Of a stretch of DNA of 64,000 nt, positions 1 through 14,887 are shown one piece after another. The stretch comes from Phialophora verrucosa (lineage: Eukaryota; Ascomycota; Eurotiomycetes; Chaetothyriales; Herpotrichiellaceae), in NCBI GenBank assembly GCA_002099365.1, contig MSED01000011.1, positions 563,001-627,000 on the forward strand, given 5' to 3'. Position numbers and translations under genes: made by a program. Each line of letters begins with the position of its first letter. Position 1 is the stretch's first letter. Below the pieces are notes generated by a model that worked only from the letters and a program-made list of their open reading frames with translations, made no database searches and was not told where the DNA came from.

Positions 1-830
1 CTTGACGCGTATTTAGTATTACTTTTCGAAGACGCGCTATCTCGCGCCTCTTAGCCCGAGACTTAACTATTAACTACTTCTTTTATTCCTTTACTTTCCG
101 AAATTCCTCTATAGTAAAGGTACTGTTATAAGACCGCTAATAGTATAGATAAATAGTATATTTAATAGACTACTCCCTATTATAGTAATAAACCTCACTA
201 TTAACTATATAAAAGAAATAAGTAACTATAGCGATATTATTAAAATTAGATTTAAAAGAGAGAGCGATCTTATTATAACACTTACTTTAGGACTTTTAAG
301 GTTTAGAAGATCTATAGAACTTAGTCGGAAGGCGGAAGGACTATATAGTTAGCTATAAAGAAAGAGAAAAAATAAGAAAAGACCCGGGGATAAACTCTTA
401 CCTTAAGTACACTAAGATAGCGAATAAGCTAAAAGAGGGAAAGTATTACGGGTTAACCTTTATACGACCGTAGGCTAAACTAAGGAGAAAGGGTAGCCGA
501 GGGACTAGCTTCGTTAGTAAGGTTAAAGAAAGTTACGTAACTTCCGGAAGGGGTAGTTACTAGTATAGCGGTATATTAGTATAGTAATATAGCTAATATA
601 CTAATATACTAATATATCGACGAAATAATAAGTAGCCGGACTACTATATAGCGGATAGACCAGCCCTTTAGGGAATAGTCTATAGTTAATAATAGTTATA
701 CTCCGACCCCTACCTTTAGGATATAGGAGTGTTACTTTACCTTACACCGTTATAAGTAACCGCGTACCTTTACCTTAAGCTAATATTATATTACTACTTT
801 ATTAGTAAGAGAAACCTCTCGAACTATAGT
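1..830. other. RIP-mutated AT-rich DNA, unidentified
   Basis: TpA is abundant and CpA/TpG almost absent, as in the following 19 kb. No start codon or readable protein motif is seen on either strand. It is not part of the inverted repeat that begins at about 830, so it is probably another mutated repeat cut by the window edge. Confidence 0.6.
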
Positions 831-3175
831 ATTACCTTATATAGAGCGATTTATAATAATAAGAATTAAGAGGTAACCGAAATTAAGGCGCTACTTCTTT
901 ATTATATTATATTTAACCGCTAATAATTTATAGATTATTATAAATAAAGATATAGTTACTAATAAGGCTACTTAAGACCGAAATTAAAGTAATCCTAAAT
1001 AAGCTCTTATAATTAGAAGATATAAATTAATTAAAGTAGATAGACTATATTAGATTAGCGCTTAACCTTTTAACTATATAAACTTAATCGCCTCGAAAGG
1101 ATATCTAAATATAAAGATAGCTCTATTTATATCGCTAAAGTAAATTATTAAGCTTATACTAAAGACTATTAGTTATCGGTCTATTATATATAAGGAGACC
1201 GGTAAGCTTCTTACTTCTATAATCGCGAATCTTTTAGGATTAAGTAGGTCTACTACTACTCTAACTAAGCGACTAAGTATTTAGCGGAAATAAATCGAAT
1301 AAACTAGTCCGAAATCGCCCTAAACTTTAAGTTCTATAGCGCTAATTTCTATAAAGCTATAATAAAGTATAGTAACGATTAAATTAAATTTAGCTAAAGT
1401 ATATTAAAAAGGATTAGTTTAGCTTATAAAGCCCGGCGAACCCTATTCTATTCTCGAAAATAAAGAATAAGTAGAGCTAATAAAGAATAACTTTATTAAT
1501 ATCTTAGGGGTATTAAAAAAACCCCGCCTATAAATAATAACTTTTAACTTTAATATTTTAATACTTATATATAAATTATCTATAAAGAAGCCGAAAATCT
1601 TTAGTATATTCTATAATATTAAAATTAGTTAGTAGACTATAAACTAGAGAATATATATTATAAGTCCCTCTAGTATTATTCTTCCGTCCGAGTTAATTAT
1701 AGCTAATACTTCTTTAACGCTACTAAATTTAATCCTAAATACTTAGCTAGCTATTCGGTTCGCCTAGTTAATAATTTAGCGGTATATTTATTAATAGAAC
1801 TTTAAGCTATAAAAGCTATTAATAATAAAGGAAGATATAGTATATTATTATAAATTTAGAGCCGATAAAATAATTAGCGCGCTATTATTACTTATAAAAT
1901 ATATATCTAAATCTTATATAGCTATATATCTTTATATAGCCGAAAAGAGTATTGAATTATATCTTAAAGGTCTAAAATAAATTATAATATATTATAAAGA
2001 TCTAATAAAAGGTTTTAATTAACTAATCGAAAGATAAGAAAAGGAATAAGGTTAGCGGCGTTATTAAGTTCTTTCTAGTTACTCTAATTATTATACAGTT
2101 AATATTTTATCTTATAGCCTAAAGATAGCTCGCCTTAGTCCTACTAATTCCGGATAAGTTAGTAACTCCTTTATTAAAGCCGGAATTACTTCCCGCTATA
2201 AAGAGACTTATATATAATATAAATATATTATAAGCTTAATATTCTAAAGCTAAGTTAATTTCTATCTTAAAGCTAAATAAATAGTTAAATTTAAAGGTTA
2301 AAGAGATATAAACGACTATATAAGATACTTTATTATATTTAATAATAACTTAAAGAGAGAAGGAAACTATTAGCTATTTCTTATCGCCGACGCTATAATT
2401 TAATTTTACTTAATTATTAATTCCTTACTAACCTAAACTTAAGGAGCTATAACTATAATAAACTTCTTTATTAAATAGCTAAATACTAAAGTCTTTAGTA
2501 TTACCTCTTATAAGGTAAAGCTTATTTCAAATTAATAAGGCGATACTTATAGCTATAGACTCTAGATTATTAAGAATACTATAGCTATTATTAATATAAA
2601 GATATACGAATTTCGACGCCTTTAATAGATGCTTTCGGCCGTTACTATAAATATCGAAGATTAATATAAAGTTATATAGGATATTTATAGGATAGTCAGA
2701 CGTAAGGTGAAGGCTATAGAGTTATCTCCTAAACTAAGAGTAAGAAGTTTAAAGGGACTAAAAGATAAGTTAATTAATAACTTTAGAAAGGTAATAAAGA
2801 AGCTTATAAAAGGTAATAAGATTAATTCTAAAAGTGCTTAAGCGAAGTTATTAAGGAATAAGCGATAAGAGAGAGATATAATAAAGCGGTAATACTTATA
2901 GCGCTAATTAGCTATATATACTTATATAATATATAGATAAGTAACTATATTATCTAATTAGTTAAATCCTTAGCGTAAGGCTATATACTTCCGCTATATA
3001 TTATAGGTAAAGTAGTTATATATATTTAATATATATATATATTATAGATAATAAAATATATAATATTATTACTTATAAAGCTATTTATTACTATATAGTA
3101 TACCGGGAATAAAGAGGTAGTACCTACCGCCGTATAACCCTTTATTTAGAGGCTATAAAGCCTTACTCTAGTTTA
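830..3175 (+). mobile_element. Truncated RIP-mutated LTR retrotransposon copy
   Basis: This stretch is the reverse complement of about 3,208-5,555, with the same order of internal sequence followed by a 299-bp LTR at 2,877-3,175. It therefore represents the 3' end of the same retrotransposon family in the opposite orientation. Homology fades near 830, where the copy is truncated or interrupted. No coding frame survives. Scattered C/T and G/A differences between the arms agree with independent RIP of two copies. Confidence 0.75.
2877..3175 (+). repeat. LTR of truncated copy (299 bp)
   Basis: It is the reverse complement of the LTRs at 3,208-3,506, 14,589-14,887 and 15,438-15,736, with equal length in all four. 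It contains the shared GGCTATAAAGCC-type segment near one end. Terminal TG/CA is not visible, as expected after RIP. Confidence 0.75.
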
Positions 3176-3207
3176 CTATCTATAATTATTCCTTTATATT
3201 TAACTAT

Positions 3208-3506
3208 TAAACTAAGGTAAGGCTTTATAGCCTCTAAATAGAGGGTTGTATAGCGGTAGGTATTATCTCTTCGTCCCCGGTATATTATATAGTAATAAAC
3301 AGCTTTATAAGTAAAGGTATTATATATTTTATTATCTATAGTATATATATATATTAAATATATATAACTACTTTACCTATAATATATAGCGGAGGTATAT
3401 AGCCTTACGCTAAAGATTTAACTAATTAGATAATATAGTTACTTATCTATATATTATATAGGTATATATAGCTAATCAGCGCTATAAGTATCACCGCCCT
3501 ATTATA
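3208..3506 (-). repeat. 3' LTR of gypsy-type element
   Basis: It is a 299-bp copy of the LTR found in direct orientation at 14,589 and 15,438 and inverted at 2,877. Homology stops at its left edge, where the spacer of the large inverted repeat begins. Confidence 0.75.
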
Positions 3507-6500
3507 TCCCTCCCTTATCGCTCGCTCCTTAATAACTTTATTTAAGCACTTTTAGAACTAATCTTACTACCTTTTATAAGCTTCTCTATTATCTCTCTAA
3601 AGTTATTAATCTACTTATCTTCTAATCTCTTTAGACTTCTTACTCTTAATTTAAGAGATAACCCTATAGCCTTTACTTTATATTTAACTATCCTATAGAC
3701 GTCCTATATAATCTTATATTAATCTTTAATATCTATAGTAATAGCCGAAAGTATCTATTAAAGGTATTAAGATTTATATATCTCCGTATTAATAATAGCT
3801 ATAGTATTCTTAATAACCTAGAGTCTATAGCTATAAGTATCGTCTTATTAATTCGAAATAAGCTTTATTTTACGAGAGGTAATACTAAAGATTTTAGTAC
3901 TTAGCTATTTAATAAAAAAGTTTATTATAGTTATAGCTCCTTAAGTTTAGGTTAGTAAGAAATTAATAATCGAGTAGAATTAAGTTATAGTGTTAGCGAT
4001 AAGAAATAGCTAATAGTTTCCTTCTCTCTTTAAGTTATTATTAAATATAATAAGGCGTTTCGTATAGTTATTTATATCTTTTTAATCTTTAAACTTAATT
4101 ATTTATTTAGCTTTAAGATAAAAATTAACTTAGCTTTAGAATATTAAGCTTATAATATATTTATACTATATATAAACCTCTTTATAGCGGGAAGTAATTC
4201 TAGCTTCGATAAAGGAGTTACTAACCTATTTAGAATTAGTAGAACTAAGGCGAGTTATCTTTAGGCTATAAGATAAAACATTAACTGTATAATAATTAGA
4301 GTAGCTAAAAAGAACTTAATAGCGCCGCTAACCTTATTCCTTTTCTTATCTTTTAATTAGTTAGTTAAGACCTTTTATCGGATCTTTATAATATACCGCG
4401 ATTCGTTCTAGACCTTTAAGGTGTAATTTAATACCCTTCTCGGCTATATAAAGGTATATAGCTATATAGGATCTAGGTATATATCTTACAAGTAGCGATA
4501 GCGCGCTAATTATCTTATTAGCTCCGAATTTATAATAATATACTATATCTTCCTTTATTATTAATAGCTTTTATAGCTTAAAGTTCTATTAATAAATATA
4601 CCGCTAGATTATTAACTAAGCGAACCGAATAGCTAGCTAGGTATTTAAGATTAAATTTAGTAGTGTTAAAGAAGTATTAGCTATAATTAACTCGAGCGGA
4701 GGAATAGCACTAAAGGGACTTATAATATATATTCTTTAGTTTATAGTCTACTAACTAATTTTAATACTATAGAATATATTAAAGATTTTTAGCTTCTTTA
4801 TAAATAATTTATATACGGGTGTTAAAATATTAAAGCTAGAAGTTATTATTTATAGGCGGGGTCTTTTTAATACCTTCGAGATATTAATAGAGTTATTCTT
4901 TATTAGCTTTACCTATTCTTTACTTCCGAGAATAGAATAGGGTTCGCCGGGCTTTATAAGCTAAACTAATCCTTTTTAATATATTTTAGCTAAATTTAAT
5001 TTAATTATTACTATACTTTACTACAGCTTTATAGAAATTAGCGCTATAGAACTTAAAATTTAAGGCGATTCCGGATTAGCTTACTTAATTTATTTCCGCT
5101 AAATACTTAATTACTTAGTTAGAGTAGCAGTAGACCTACTTAATCCTAAAAGATTCGCGATTATAGAAGTAGAAAGCTTACCGATCTCCTTACGCGTAAT
5201 AAGCCGATAACTAATAATCTCTAGTATAGACTCGATAATTTACTTTAGCGACGTAAATAGAGCTATCTTCGTGTCTAGATATCCTTTTAAGGCGATTAAG
5301 TTTATATAATTAAGAGGTTAAGCGCTAACTTAATATAGTCCGTCTACTTTAGTTAGTCTATATCTTCTAATTATAAGAGCTTATTTAGGATTACTTTAAT
5401 CTTAGTCTTAAATAGCTTTATTAGTAGCCGCGCCTCTATCTATAATAATCTATAAATCGCTAACAGTTAAATATAATATAGTAGAGAAGTAGCGCCTTAG
5501 TTTCGGCTATCTCTTAATTCTTATAAATTAATAAATTATCTTATATAAGGCTATTTATAATATCGTTAAAGGCATCTTATTAAAATATAATAAATACTTT
5601 CGAATATATTAATACTAATCTAGTAAAGTAATAATATCTTCGCTATATAAAATAATAAATTAATTAAAGAACTCTATAAAAGTCTAGAGAAGTAGCTTTA
5701 TAATTTCCTCTAAGGGTAGCTTAATATTCTTTTCTTTATATCTACTAATAAATATTTTAATATCGCTTATATATATATAATCCGAAAGGAGTTTTAATTA
5801 AAGTTCCTCTCGATAATTATATCTTTTACTAAACTTTTCTTTTCCGGAAACTAATATATAGTACTTCTTAAATTCGATCTTAGTAAGTTTATAATACTTT
5901 ATTAAGTTATAAACCTTTTAGGCTATCGCGTCACGCTAGTTACCTATTTCTTTATACTTAATTTTAATGTAGCTAAAGAAGTTATTAACGCGGTCCGGAT
6001 TATCCTAATTAATAGCTTCGATAGCAACTTCAAGGGAGACTTCTTTAGTTTAAGTAGGGTAGCGCACTAATAAAATAGGCTAATTATTAACCGTATAGGT
6101 ATTAGGAGCTTAGTATTTTTATTATCGGCCAGCAGGAACTATAGAATTAGGATTTAGCTAAATAATTAACGGCTTTAGTTATAATTAACGTTAAGCTCTA
6201 GATATCTTAATAGTAAGATTAGTCTAGGCTTTTAATAAGAAGCTATAAAGACGAATCTAAAAGGTAATAAAAATAAAGCGTATAGTTAAACAAGGCTTAT
6301 AGTATAATTAAAATATTAAAGAGAGAGAAAAAAGGCGAACTTAATAAAAATATTAGTAGTTATAAAAGCGTTAAAGATTAATTTAAAAATTTTAGAATAA
6401 TTTAGAAGATTAAACTAATAATAAAGAAGAACTATTTAATAATTAAAGTTTATATTAAGAAAGGAAGATATAAAGTTAAGGAGGAAGGTATCTATAAGTA

Positions 6501-9100
6501 GTCGAGAGAGAGAGAGTAAGGATAAGTATATATTATAAACTAATACCCTTTAGTATCGGATAATAATATAATAAGATAAAATATTACTATTTATAGATAA
6601 TAGGGTATTTTTATTACTCTCTTTATCTCTTAGGTTTATTAAGACCCCTAGACTAAATAATATATATTTACTATATAATAGCTCAAGAATAAAGATTTAA
6701 GAGATTAAACAATTATATAGATACTAATTTATTAATCTCTCTTAATTATAATTATATATACTTAAAATATTTATTATCTAATATTATTAGACGCTTTATT
6801 TCTCTTATTAATAACTAGTACTTAATTTATTATTAAGAGTATTTAATATCGCACCTCTCTTAACTATATTAACGTTTAACTAATTATAACGCTTCTAGAA
6901 ACTCTATATAATATATAGGTATATATAGCTAATTAAAAATAACACTAAAGGTCTTAGCGCTAACCTTAATTTTTCTTCGCTCTAGATATATTATATTATT
7001 CTTAGCTTAACTTTTCTAGCTTTATTTATCTATTCTAATATCTACTATACTTAAAGTAGTAATACCTCGCTCTAGTATCGCTTCTCTCTTCTTTAAGATC
7101 TTAAGTTAATAAGATAATAAAATCCGCGAACTAAAATAACTTAATTTTAAGAAAATCTTTATTATAACTATACTTTAAACACTAAATTATTATAACTTAA
7201 CTAAAAGAAAACTGTAAATAACTAAAGAAATTTAATCTTAAACTTTCCTATACTAGCGATAGCGATATTATACCTCCCTTATTACTTTATATAGTAAAGT
7301 ATAATATAAAGTAGAGTATTTACCTTACTCCTCTATAGACTTACTAAATATATTTAACCTAATATACTATTCTTAAATTTTATCGCTAATTAAAGATATC
7401 TCTACCGTAAATACCGGTTCTTTATTTATCGGCGGTAATATTCTCGCTCTCTATTTAAGCTATTAACTATAGTATAAGTATAAAGATATCTTTTATAAAG
7501 AAAATATATTATTATTATCTAAAGACTCTTTAATATTCGCGAGATAAGAAAGATTAAAAATTAAAACTTTATAAGCTTCTTCTTCTTAAAGATTATCTTT
7601 AAGTATAGATTTAATATTTATAAGGAAATCTTTAAAGTATTAATAAAATCGCTTAAGATAACTAGCTATATAAGTTCTTTATAATTAAAAACTATTAAGT
7701 TCCGCTAGAATATATATCCCCTTCTCTTAATTCGCCTTTATAATTTTAAATAGTCTAAACTAGTAGAATATTAACTTCTTCTCTATAGATATATTTATTA
7801 ACTTAGCTATATTATAGCTTAACACTAATATACCCTTCTCGAGTAGTTATAAGTATAGGTTATAGCTTTCGTTAAAGTACTTCTTTCTTAGCCTTCGTAT
7901 CCGGTTTAAATATACCGCCGCCTCTTTTAAATCTTAGTTACGCCTTTTAAGAGCTTATATATATATAGTAATTAAATTAGTAGTATTAATAACCTTATCC
8001 TAATTTATAATATTTTATATTATAATCTTAAGTTTAATAGGAAGAATTAGTTATTTAAGAAACTTAATTTTATATAGTATTATACCGGTTCTAGCTTTAA
8101 CTATTATCCGGTTAGCCTAAAGAATAATATAAAGGTAATTTATCTAAATATCGCCGCCGTCGATATAAGTTATCTTTAAGAGAGCGTTTATAACGCCTTT
8201 ATACCTAACTTCTATCTAGCTATTTATTTACGGATAATATATAGAGATAACTATATATTTAATCCCGTACCTATCTATAAGTACTTTCACCTAACCCTTA
8301 TTCTTCGGTCCGCTATTATATATTAATTATTTAAATAGTCTATAGCGATAAATAATCTTCTCCTAAAGGAACTTTACTATAGTAGCACTATTAGTAGCCG
8401 TAATACTTCGCGCTTCTACCTAACCGCTTATATTACTTCGAGCTTTAATAAGATATCTCTTTCCTTAAGATATTAGTATCGGGGTATAATTAATACTAAT
8501 TTATTTCTAGCGCTTATTAACTAAAGTCGAGAATATTATATTATATAGCCTTTAGCTTATATAGAATTAGTATTCCGGATAAGTCTTTATAAATACTTTT
8601 ATATCTTAATATTAACTTTTTTAGTAATAATAGTTAAATACTCTTTAATATATTACTTCTCGATTAAAATATTTAATATTATTATATATTACTTTAAGTA
8701 TTCTTCGCTTCTCTATATTATTATTAATTACTCTTTTACTTAGCTTATTCTCTATTAACTTCTAAAATAAATACCCCCCTCTTATAAAGTAGTTAGTTAA
8801 GTTTTTTTAGAGTTTCCGAAACTTATTATTATTTATCTCTAGAGGACGCTACTAATCTTATAGATATTTAGCGAGCCTTTTTAATTTCTCCGAATACTCT
8901 CTCTTAAATAATTAGATTATATACGGTTTACTAAAGCTTATAAATTAATCTCGGGTATAAGTAACTATAGGTCTTACTAAAGTAAAGTCTTAATAAGTAG
9001 TATTCTATTTAATTAGTTAAAGGCTTCTCTATATAAAAAGTATTTAAGCTTTAATTTAATCCTTAATATCCTCTTCCTATTTAGCTTCTTTAATATCTTT

Positions 9101-9973
9101 CTAAGTCGGAGGGCGTTAAGATAAGGTATCGGTAATTATATTCTACTTACCTAGAACGTACTATACTTCGAAATTAAATCTACGGATCTATACTAACTAT
9201 TAATTAATAATAGCCTTAAGTAAATCGGTCGACTACCGGTTAAGCTAAGCTATAAGAGTTATTATATCGATCTCTATAATAAAATAAATAATATATAGTT
9301 AATATTTAAACTTCTTAAGGGCTTTTAGTAATCTATAGGCCTCTCGCTTAAATATATTATACTCCCTTTTAATCTTAAACTAAATACTACTCTTATATCT
9401 TATAGCTTATTATTTATCTATTATCGGATTTATTTATATAATTATAGCGCCTTAGCCTCTTTTACTAATATTAATAGTAAGTATAATTAGGCCGGCGCCT
9501 TCTTAATAATTTAGACTAATTAATACAAAAGTAGAGAATAACACCTTCTTTAGTCCTTCTATACTCTTAACGTATATCTCTATCTAGACTTAAATAATAT
9601 TCTTTTAAAGTAAGTTATATAAAGGCTTTATTATTATTACAAAATATAAAATCTATATATAATAATATATATAAATCTTAAGAAATCTATAAAGTTTTAG
9701 CTAATTTATCGGAGTTAGCTATATTAGGATCTTATAAATCTTAAACTATTATAGATATTATCCGTCCCGATTATAGATATACCTAATTATCTTAATCCCT
9801 TATATATAGAGCTATAGCTTTTATCCGGCTATAGTAGTACTAATAAGCTTAAGATTAAGTAGTATCGCGTCTAGATTTATTAAATATTCTAGTATATATT
9901 AGCGGACTTAAGGAACTACCTTCTATTATTAATAGTCGCTCTTTAACCCCTTTATACTAATATCGTCTAGGAA
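9101..9973 (-). pseudogene. pol relic: RT and RNase H-end motifs
   Basis: On the minus strand the codons at 9,959-9,973 read F-L-D-D-I followed by S-I-K-G, the active-site YxDD box of a retroelement reverse transcriptase in the form used by some fungal gypsy elements. About 800 bp downstream, 9,101-9,165 reads VLGK-stop-NIITDTLS-stop-RPPT, matching the usual gypsy motif that ends the RNase H part. The stops there replace codons normally occupied by Trp and Arg, as expected from G-to-A changes. Frame and order support a Ty3/gypsy polyprotein. Integrase zinc-finger residues were not confidently located. Confidence 0.65.
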
Positions 9974-12900
9974 TAGCTAAGCAGCTTTCGGTATCTATTC
10001 CTTTAGAATCTAATTCGTAATCCGTATAAATTACGCTATAGAATTAGTTGTACTCTATAAAAGCGTTATATAATAAATAAGTCTAATTAAAATATAAATA
10101 CCTATTAAATCCTAACTCTCTTTTATAAGTTTAATCTAGTTATAACCCGAGAGTTAATTTAATAAAGAGGTTATTTATATTCCGCCGAACTCTTCCGCGA
10201 AGTTATTAGCTAAAGGAGATAGATTTATATTTTAAATTATTATTTAATTAATATTTTATACTATAATTACTAATTAATACTCTTTAAGCTTCTTTTTCTT
10301 AACTAGAAAGAATAGGTTCCGGTATAATTTATACCTCGGTTTAAAGAGATTTAAGTTAATCTTCTCCTTTACTAGTATAATTACTACTAACTTAAGTACT
10401 TTCGGGATAAGGAAGCTCTTTACTTACTATAAGGTATATAGAATAGTTCTTATTACCTATAGAGGTACTACTTTACGATAAATCCGCCCGATTTCTTTAA
10501 GATCCTAAGCTAGAGCTTCTTCACGGTTATATAGAATCTCTATAAGGATCTTCTTCTTATTAGGCGTTAAATTAAGTCTAATAACTAGTTTCTCTAAATA
10601 TTTAAGCGTTAAGCGTTACCCCTAAGGAAATCTAGTAAGGCGTAGACTTATTTAATCTAAGAATATATATAGCCGGCTATTATAGGCAGCTATTACCTAC
10701 TCCCGTACCCTTATACGCTAGTCTAAGAGCTTACTAAGCGTCGAACCGTCCTAGAAATCTAAATTAATAGGTTTTATCTTATTAGCTTTCCGCTTATATA
10801 AGATATTTACATAAGCTTCTAAAGGCTTCCTAAATTAATATCGTTTATAATATTATTTATTCTTTAAGTTTTATATTATAGCTTTTTTATTAAATAATCT
10901 TAAGAACTTTACTAGTTATTAGTTATCTTTAATATTAAAAGGTCGAGCCTAAAAGTATATTTTATTAAACTTATCGTCGCTTAAATTATAAGTATCTAAA
11001 GCGAAGATTAAAGTATTATTCTCGTCTACCTTAAAGTCGATTACTTACGCTCTTTCTTAATTTCGTCGAGCCCTAACTAAAATAAGTATAGGCTTTTTTA
11101 TCTCTTTATACTTGTTTAGCCTTTTAAAGTAGATATATATATAAACTTAACTATCGACTTTATTATTATATTATTACTAAAATCTAAAGCTAACTATATA
11201 AGAAGCTAGAGCCGCTTCCCGTTAAAGCTATCTATTAGACTTATAATATATATATTATTATTCTTCTTCTAGACTAAGCCTCAAGTAGCCTTTTAAAACA
11301 GTCTACTTAAAATAAAGCGATATATCGGATTTATAATATCTATTATATAGATATTAGTTAAGACTTTAATACCGGCGATATTAACTACTATATCTTTAAT
11401 TATACCTATAAAATCTTCTCGATCTTTATTAAATCCTATAGTATTATAAATAAACTTTATCTTTTATATAAGTCGAGATAATCCCCGGTCTTTAACTAGA
11501 CTTAAGGATATTAAATTAATCTTCGCTTTAGTATTTAGTAATAAATCTTTATACTACCCCCGTATCTTTATTAGTAAATAGGGGTAGCTACTATAATATA
11601 ATTACAGATATATTAAACGATCTTTATTAAAGCTTATCTATACTATATTAACTTTTATAATAGGTCCTTCCTAAATCTAGTTTATTTTAACTTATAGAGA
11701 ATATATCTAATAAATTAGCTCTTATCTACCTTTATTATAGTGCTAATACTTATAAGAAAACTACTTATTGTGTACTTCTTTTGTTAATAATAGATCCTAT
11801 AATTAAATAGTTATCTCTTAACCTAGCAGCTAGTTAATAATTCTCCTAGTACTATTTAAATCTTATAAGAATACCTTCCGAAGAGGCCTAAGACTAAATA
11901 ATCTATATTATATCTCCTTTATAATATATAGGCGCTATAAAACTCGCCTTAGGTATATATATTTATTGTTATCGCTTATTTTAGTATCTTCTAATCGCGG
12001 GTTATATATTCGGTTATCCTATATATTATATAGGGTTATTAGCGGCCTCTAATTAGTCGACTATTTTAACGCGAGAATATTATCTATAGTACTATTAAAG
12101 ATAATCTTTCTATTTAGTTTTACTTATCGCGTTATATAACGTCGCTAACCGTCTATAATAGGCTCGTATATATTAGTCTAAGAGTACTTCGCTTATATAT
12201 ATCTTTCTTACTACGGTACCGGTCGCTTCCTAAGAGCGTTAATATAAATATTAGTCTCCGGCTAGTTAATATAAATTCCTTTTAGCCTAGCTAGCTTTAA
12301 TATATATAAATTATTTTCCGAGTCTTCTAGTATACTATAATCTAGCTTTAATCTAACCGCTTAAATAAGGTTTATCCTTACTAAGGGAGGCTTTAAATCC
12401 TCTTCCTTTATCCCGTAAGGCTATCCGAAAGAGATACTAATATATTTATCGATTTTATATATAATCTATTCTAGACGTTTAAGCTTCGTCTCTTTCTATA
12501 GAATCAGCAGTACTAGTAAGGGCCGGTCTTAACCGCGGAACCTCCCTAATATAATCTTATAATCTAGATTAAGATATAATACGCCGGCGGCCTTTTAATA
12601 TATTTACTATAAATCTTTATATAATATATAACTTTATTAATTATAGAGAAAGCAGCTCCCTCTAGTAGTACTTATATTTAACTTACGCTAACTAAATTAC
12701 CCTCTAGTATAGTACTATAGATTATTACTAAACTTCACTAACCGTTCTTAGAAAGAAGGTTCCTGAGAAGGCTAAATCGCTTTCGAAGGAACTCTCCTTA
12801 AGGCTTTAATTAATCTATTTATAAAGTTAGGAGTAATTGTATTATATATTTAGATTGGTAAAGTAAGCGCTCTTATTAGTCGAGTTAATTTATCTACCGA

Positions 12901-14588
12901 GAATATAGTAGTTCCCGAGGTCGTAGGCTTTATTAACTATATCTATATATTCTCTTTAGTCTTTATAACTATACTGTCTAGTTAATCTTTTCGATATTTA
13001 TTTTCTCGAGCTTCCTTCTTCCGGAATATAGAAGGTCGAGTCTCTTTCTTATATATTAAGTCCTAATATTCCTTATCTAGTACACCTTATATAAACTTAT
13101 TAGTCTCGTTATTAACTTCTTATAAGTCTCTTACTTATTCTTAACACTTCTAGAAGTTTAAGTTCTCTAGCTTCCTATTTATTAAGTTTTACTTCTTCCG
13201 AATCTTATTTATATATATCTTTAGTAGTCTAAAGAGGAAAAGACGGTAGTAAGTATAGTTAATCTCTACTTTATTATTAATTAAATACTTTATAGCCTTA
13301 TAGAACTAATAAAGATATAAATTAAGATTTTAAAACTTATTACGATAATATCTTAAGAGTATATAAAGGTAGTATATACTTATTATTTACTATATCTTAT
13401 CTTAATCTTTATATTTATTTAAAACTCTCTCTTTAAACTTTATCTAATCTATTTTATTATACTCTATAAGCTCTTTATATCTCTCTTTTTCTATCTTTAA
13501 TATAAAATATATAGATCTCTAGATATATTCTTTACTATTTATTACTCGATTATATCTATATAGCTCTTCGAACTCTTTAAAGAAGGTAGTCGCGTTCCTT
13601 CCGTTAAAGTATAGTAAGTTATCGCTTCTATTTAAGCTCTAAGGTATCTCTCTTATAGATATTACTATAGAAGAGGTATATACCGGCGGCGTTAAGATTT
13701 CCGGCGTTAATAATCTCTATATAATATCGCTCGCCGCGGTAAACAATATTACCTTTCCTTTTCTATTTAAGGCTCCGGATAAAGCTATCTTTAGCCCCTT
13801 TATTAGTTTAATAAAATATAATAAATATAAGTCTTATCTTTTTAAGTAAAGTAATCTAAACTCTAGATATTTATATATTTTATTATTTTTATATATATAA
13901 AAGATTACTTCTCTTAATAGTTAATAGTTACCGCTTTCTTAAGTGTTTATAGATAGTCTTAGAGTTTTAGAGAATCCCCTCTTTTAGTTTAATTCTAGTA
14001 ATTTCCGTTACTATCTATAGTTATTCCTTTATATCCGACTATTAAGTTTCTCTTTACTAAATATAGCTAATACTTTAATATTAGCTTCTCGTCGAGTAGA
14101 TCTCCGGTCCCGAGTAGCCTACTCTTCTTAAGAGCTTAAGGGGTATTAGAGTTAACTATATTCCCCTCTTTAAGTGCTAGTCGTTAGTCTTAAGTCTTCT
14201 AGATAGTTATTTAGTTATTAGTTTCCGCCCTATATAGTAGCAGCTAATATATATAGCTAGAACCTTAAAAGAATACCTCGAGTAACGGTCTCCTTAAATA
14301 GCTAGTATAGTTTATAACCTACGCCCGTATAGCGGGACGGACTTACTTAGCTAGTAATTTAGACGATTCCCCCGTACAGCGGTCTTATATATATAGCTAG
14401 CTTCTCTAGTTCTAGTTAATTAGTCGATAGGTAGGTAAATAGTTAATCTAGTCGGTCCTCGTTATTTATAGCGTTATATCGTTGTTTCGTCGTTTAGTTA
14501 TCTATCTAATTATCCTACCGCGTGTAGACTTACCCGTATTACTATAGTTCGAATATTCTTAAGCGAATGTTCTTATTAGAGGTACTAA

Positions 14589-14887
14589 TAAACTAAAGTA
14601 AGGCTTTATAGCCTTTAAGTAGAAGGTTGTACAGCGGTAGATACTACCTCTTTATCCCCGGTACACTATATAGTAATAAATAGCTTTATAAGTAAAGATA
14701 TTATATATTTTATTACCTATAGTATATATATATATTAAATATATATAACTACTCTACTTATAATATATAGCGGAGATATATAGCCTTACGCTAAGGATTT
14801 AACTAATTAGATAGTACGGTTACTTATCTATATATTATATAGGTATATATAGCTAATTAGCGCTATAAGTATTATCGTCCTATTATA
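14589..14887 (-). repeat. 5' LTR of gypsy-type element
   Basis: It is a 299-bp direct repeat of 15,438-15,736 and of 3,208-3,506. The sequence on its left (14,040-14,588) is the untranslated leader of the element and is itself duplicated on its right. Confidence 0.75.

Larger units (their letters stand above)
830..5555. repeat. Large inverted repeat, two 2.3-kb arms with a 32-bp spacer
   Basis: The arms about 830-3,175 and 3,208-5,555 pair around a centre near 3,191, with 3,176-3,207 as the unpaired spacer. Checkpoints that match after reverse complement are 2,700-2,880 with 3,501-3,680, 2,041-2,100 with 4,283-4,345, and 850-1,020 with 5,371-5,530. The two LTR outer ends face each other across the spacer. 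Confidence 0.8.

Noticed and set aside
6895..6945. Possible fifth LTR fragment (TATATAGGTATATATAGCTAATTA)
   Set aside because: Similarity to the LTR is about 40 bp of low-complexity TA-rich sequence only and does not extend into unique LTR parts.
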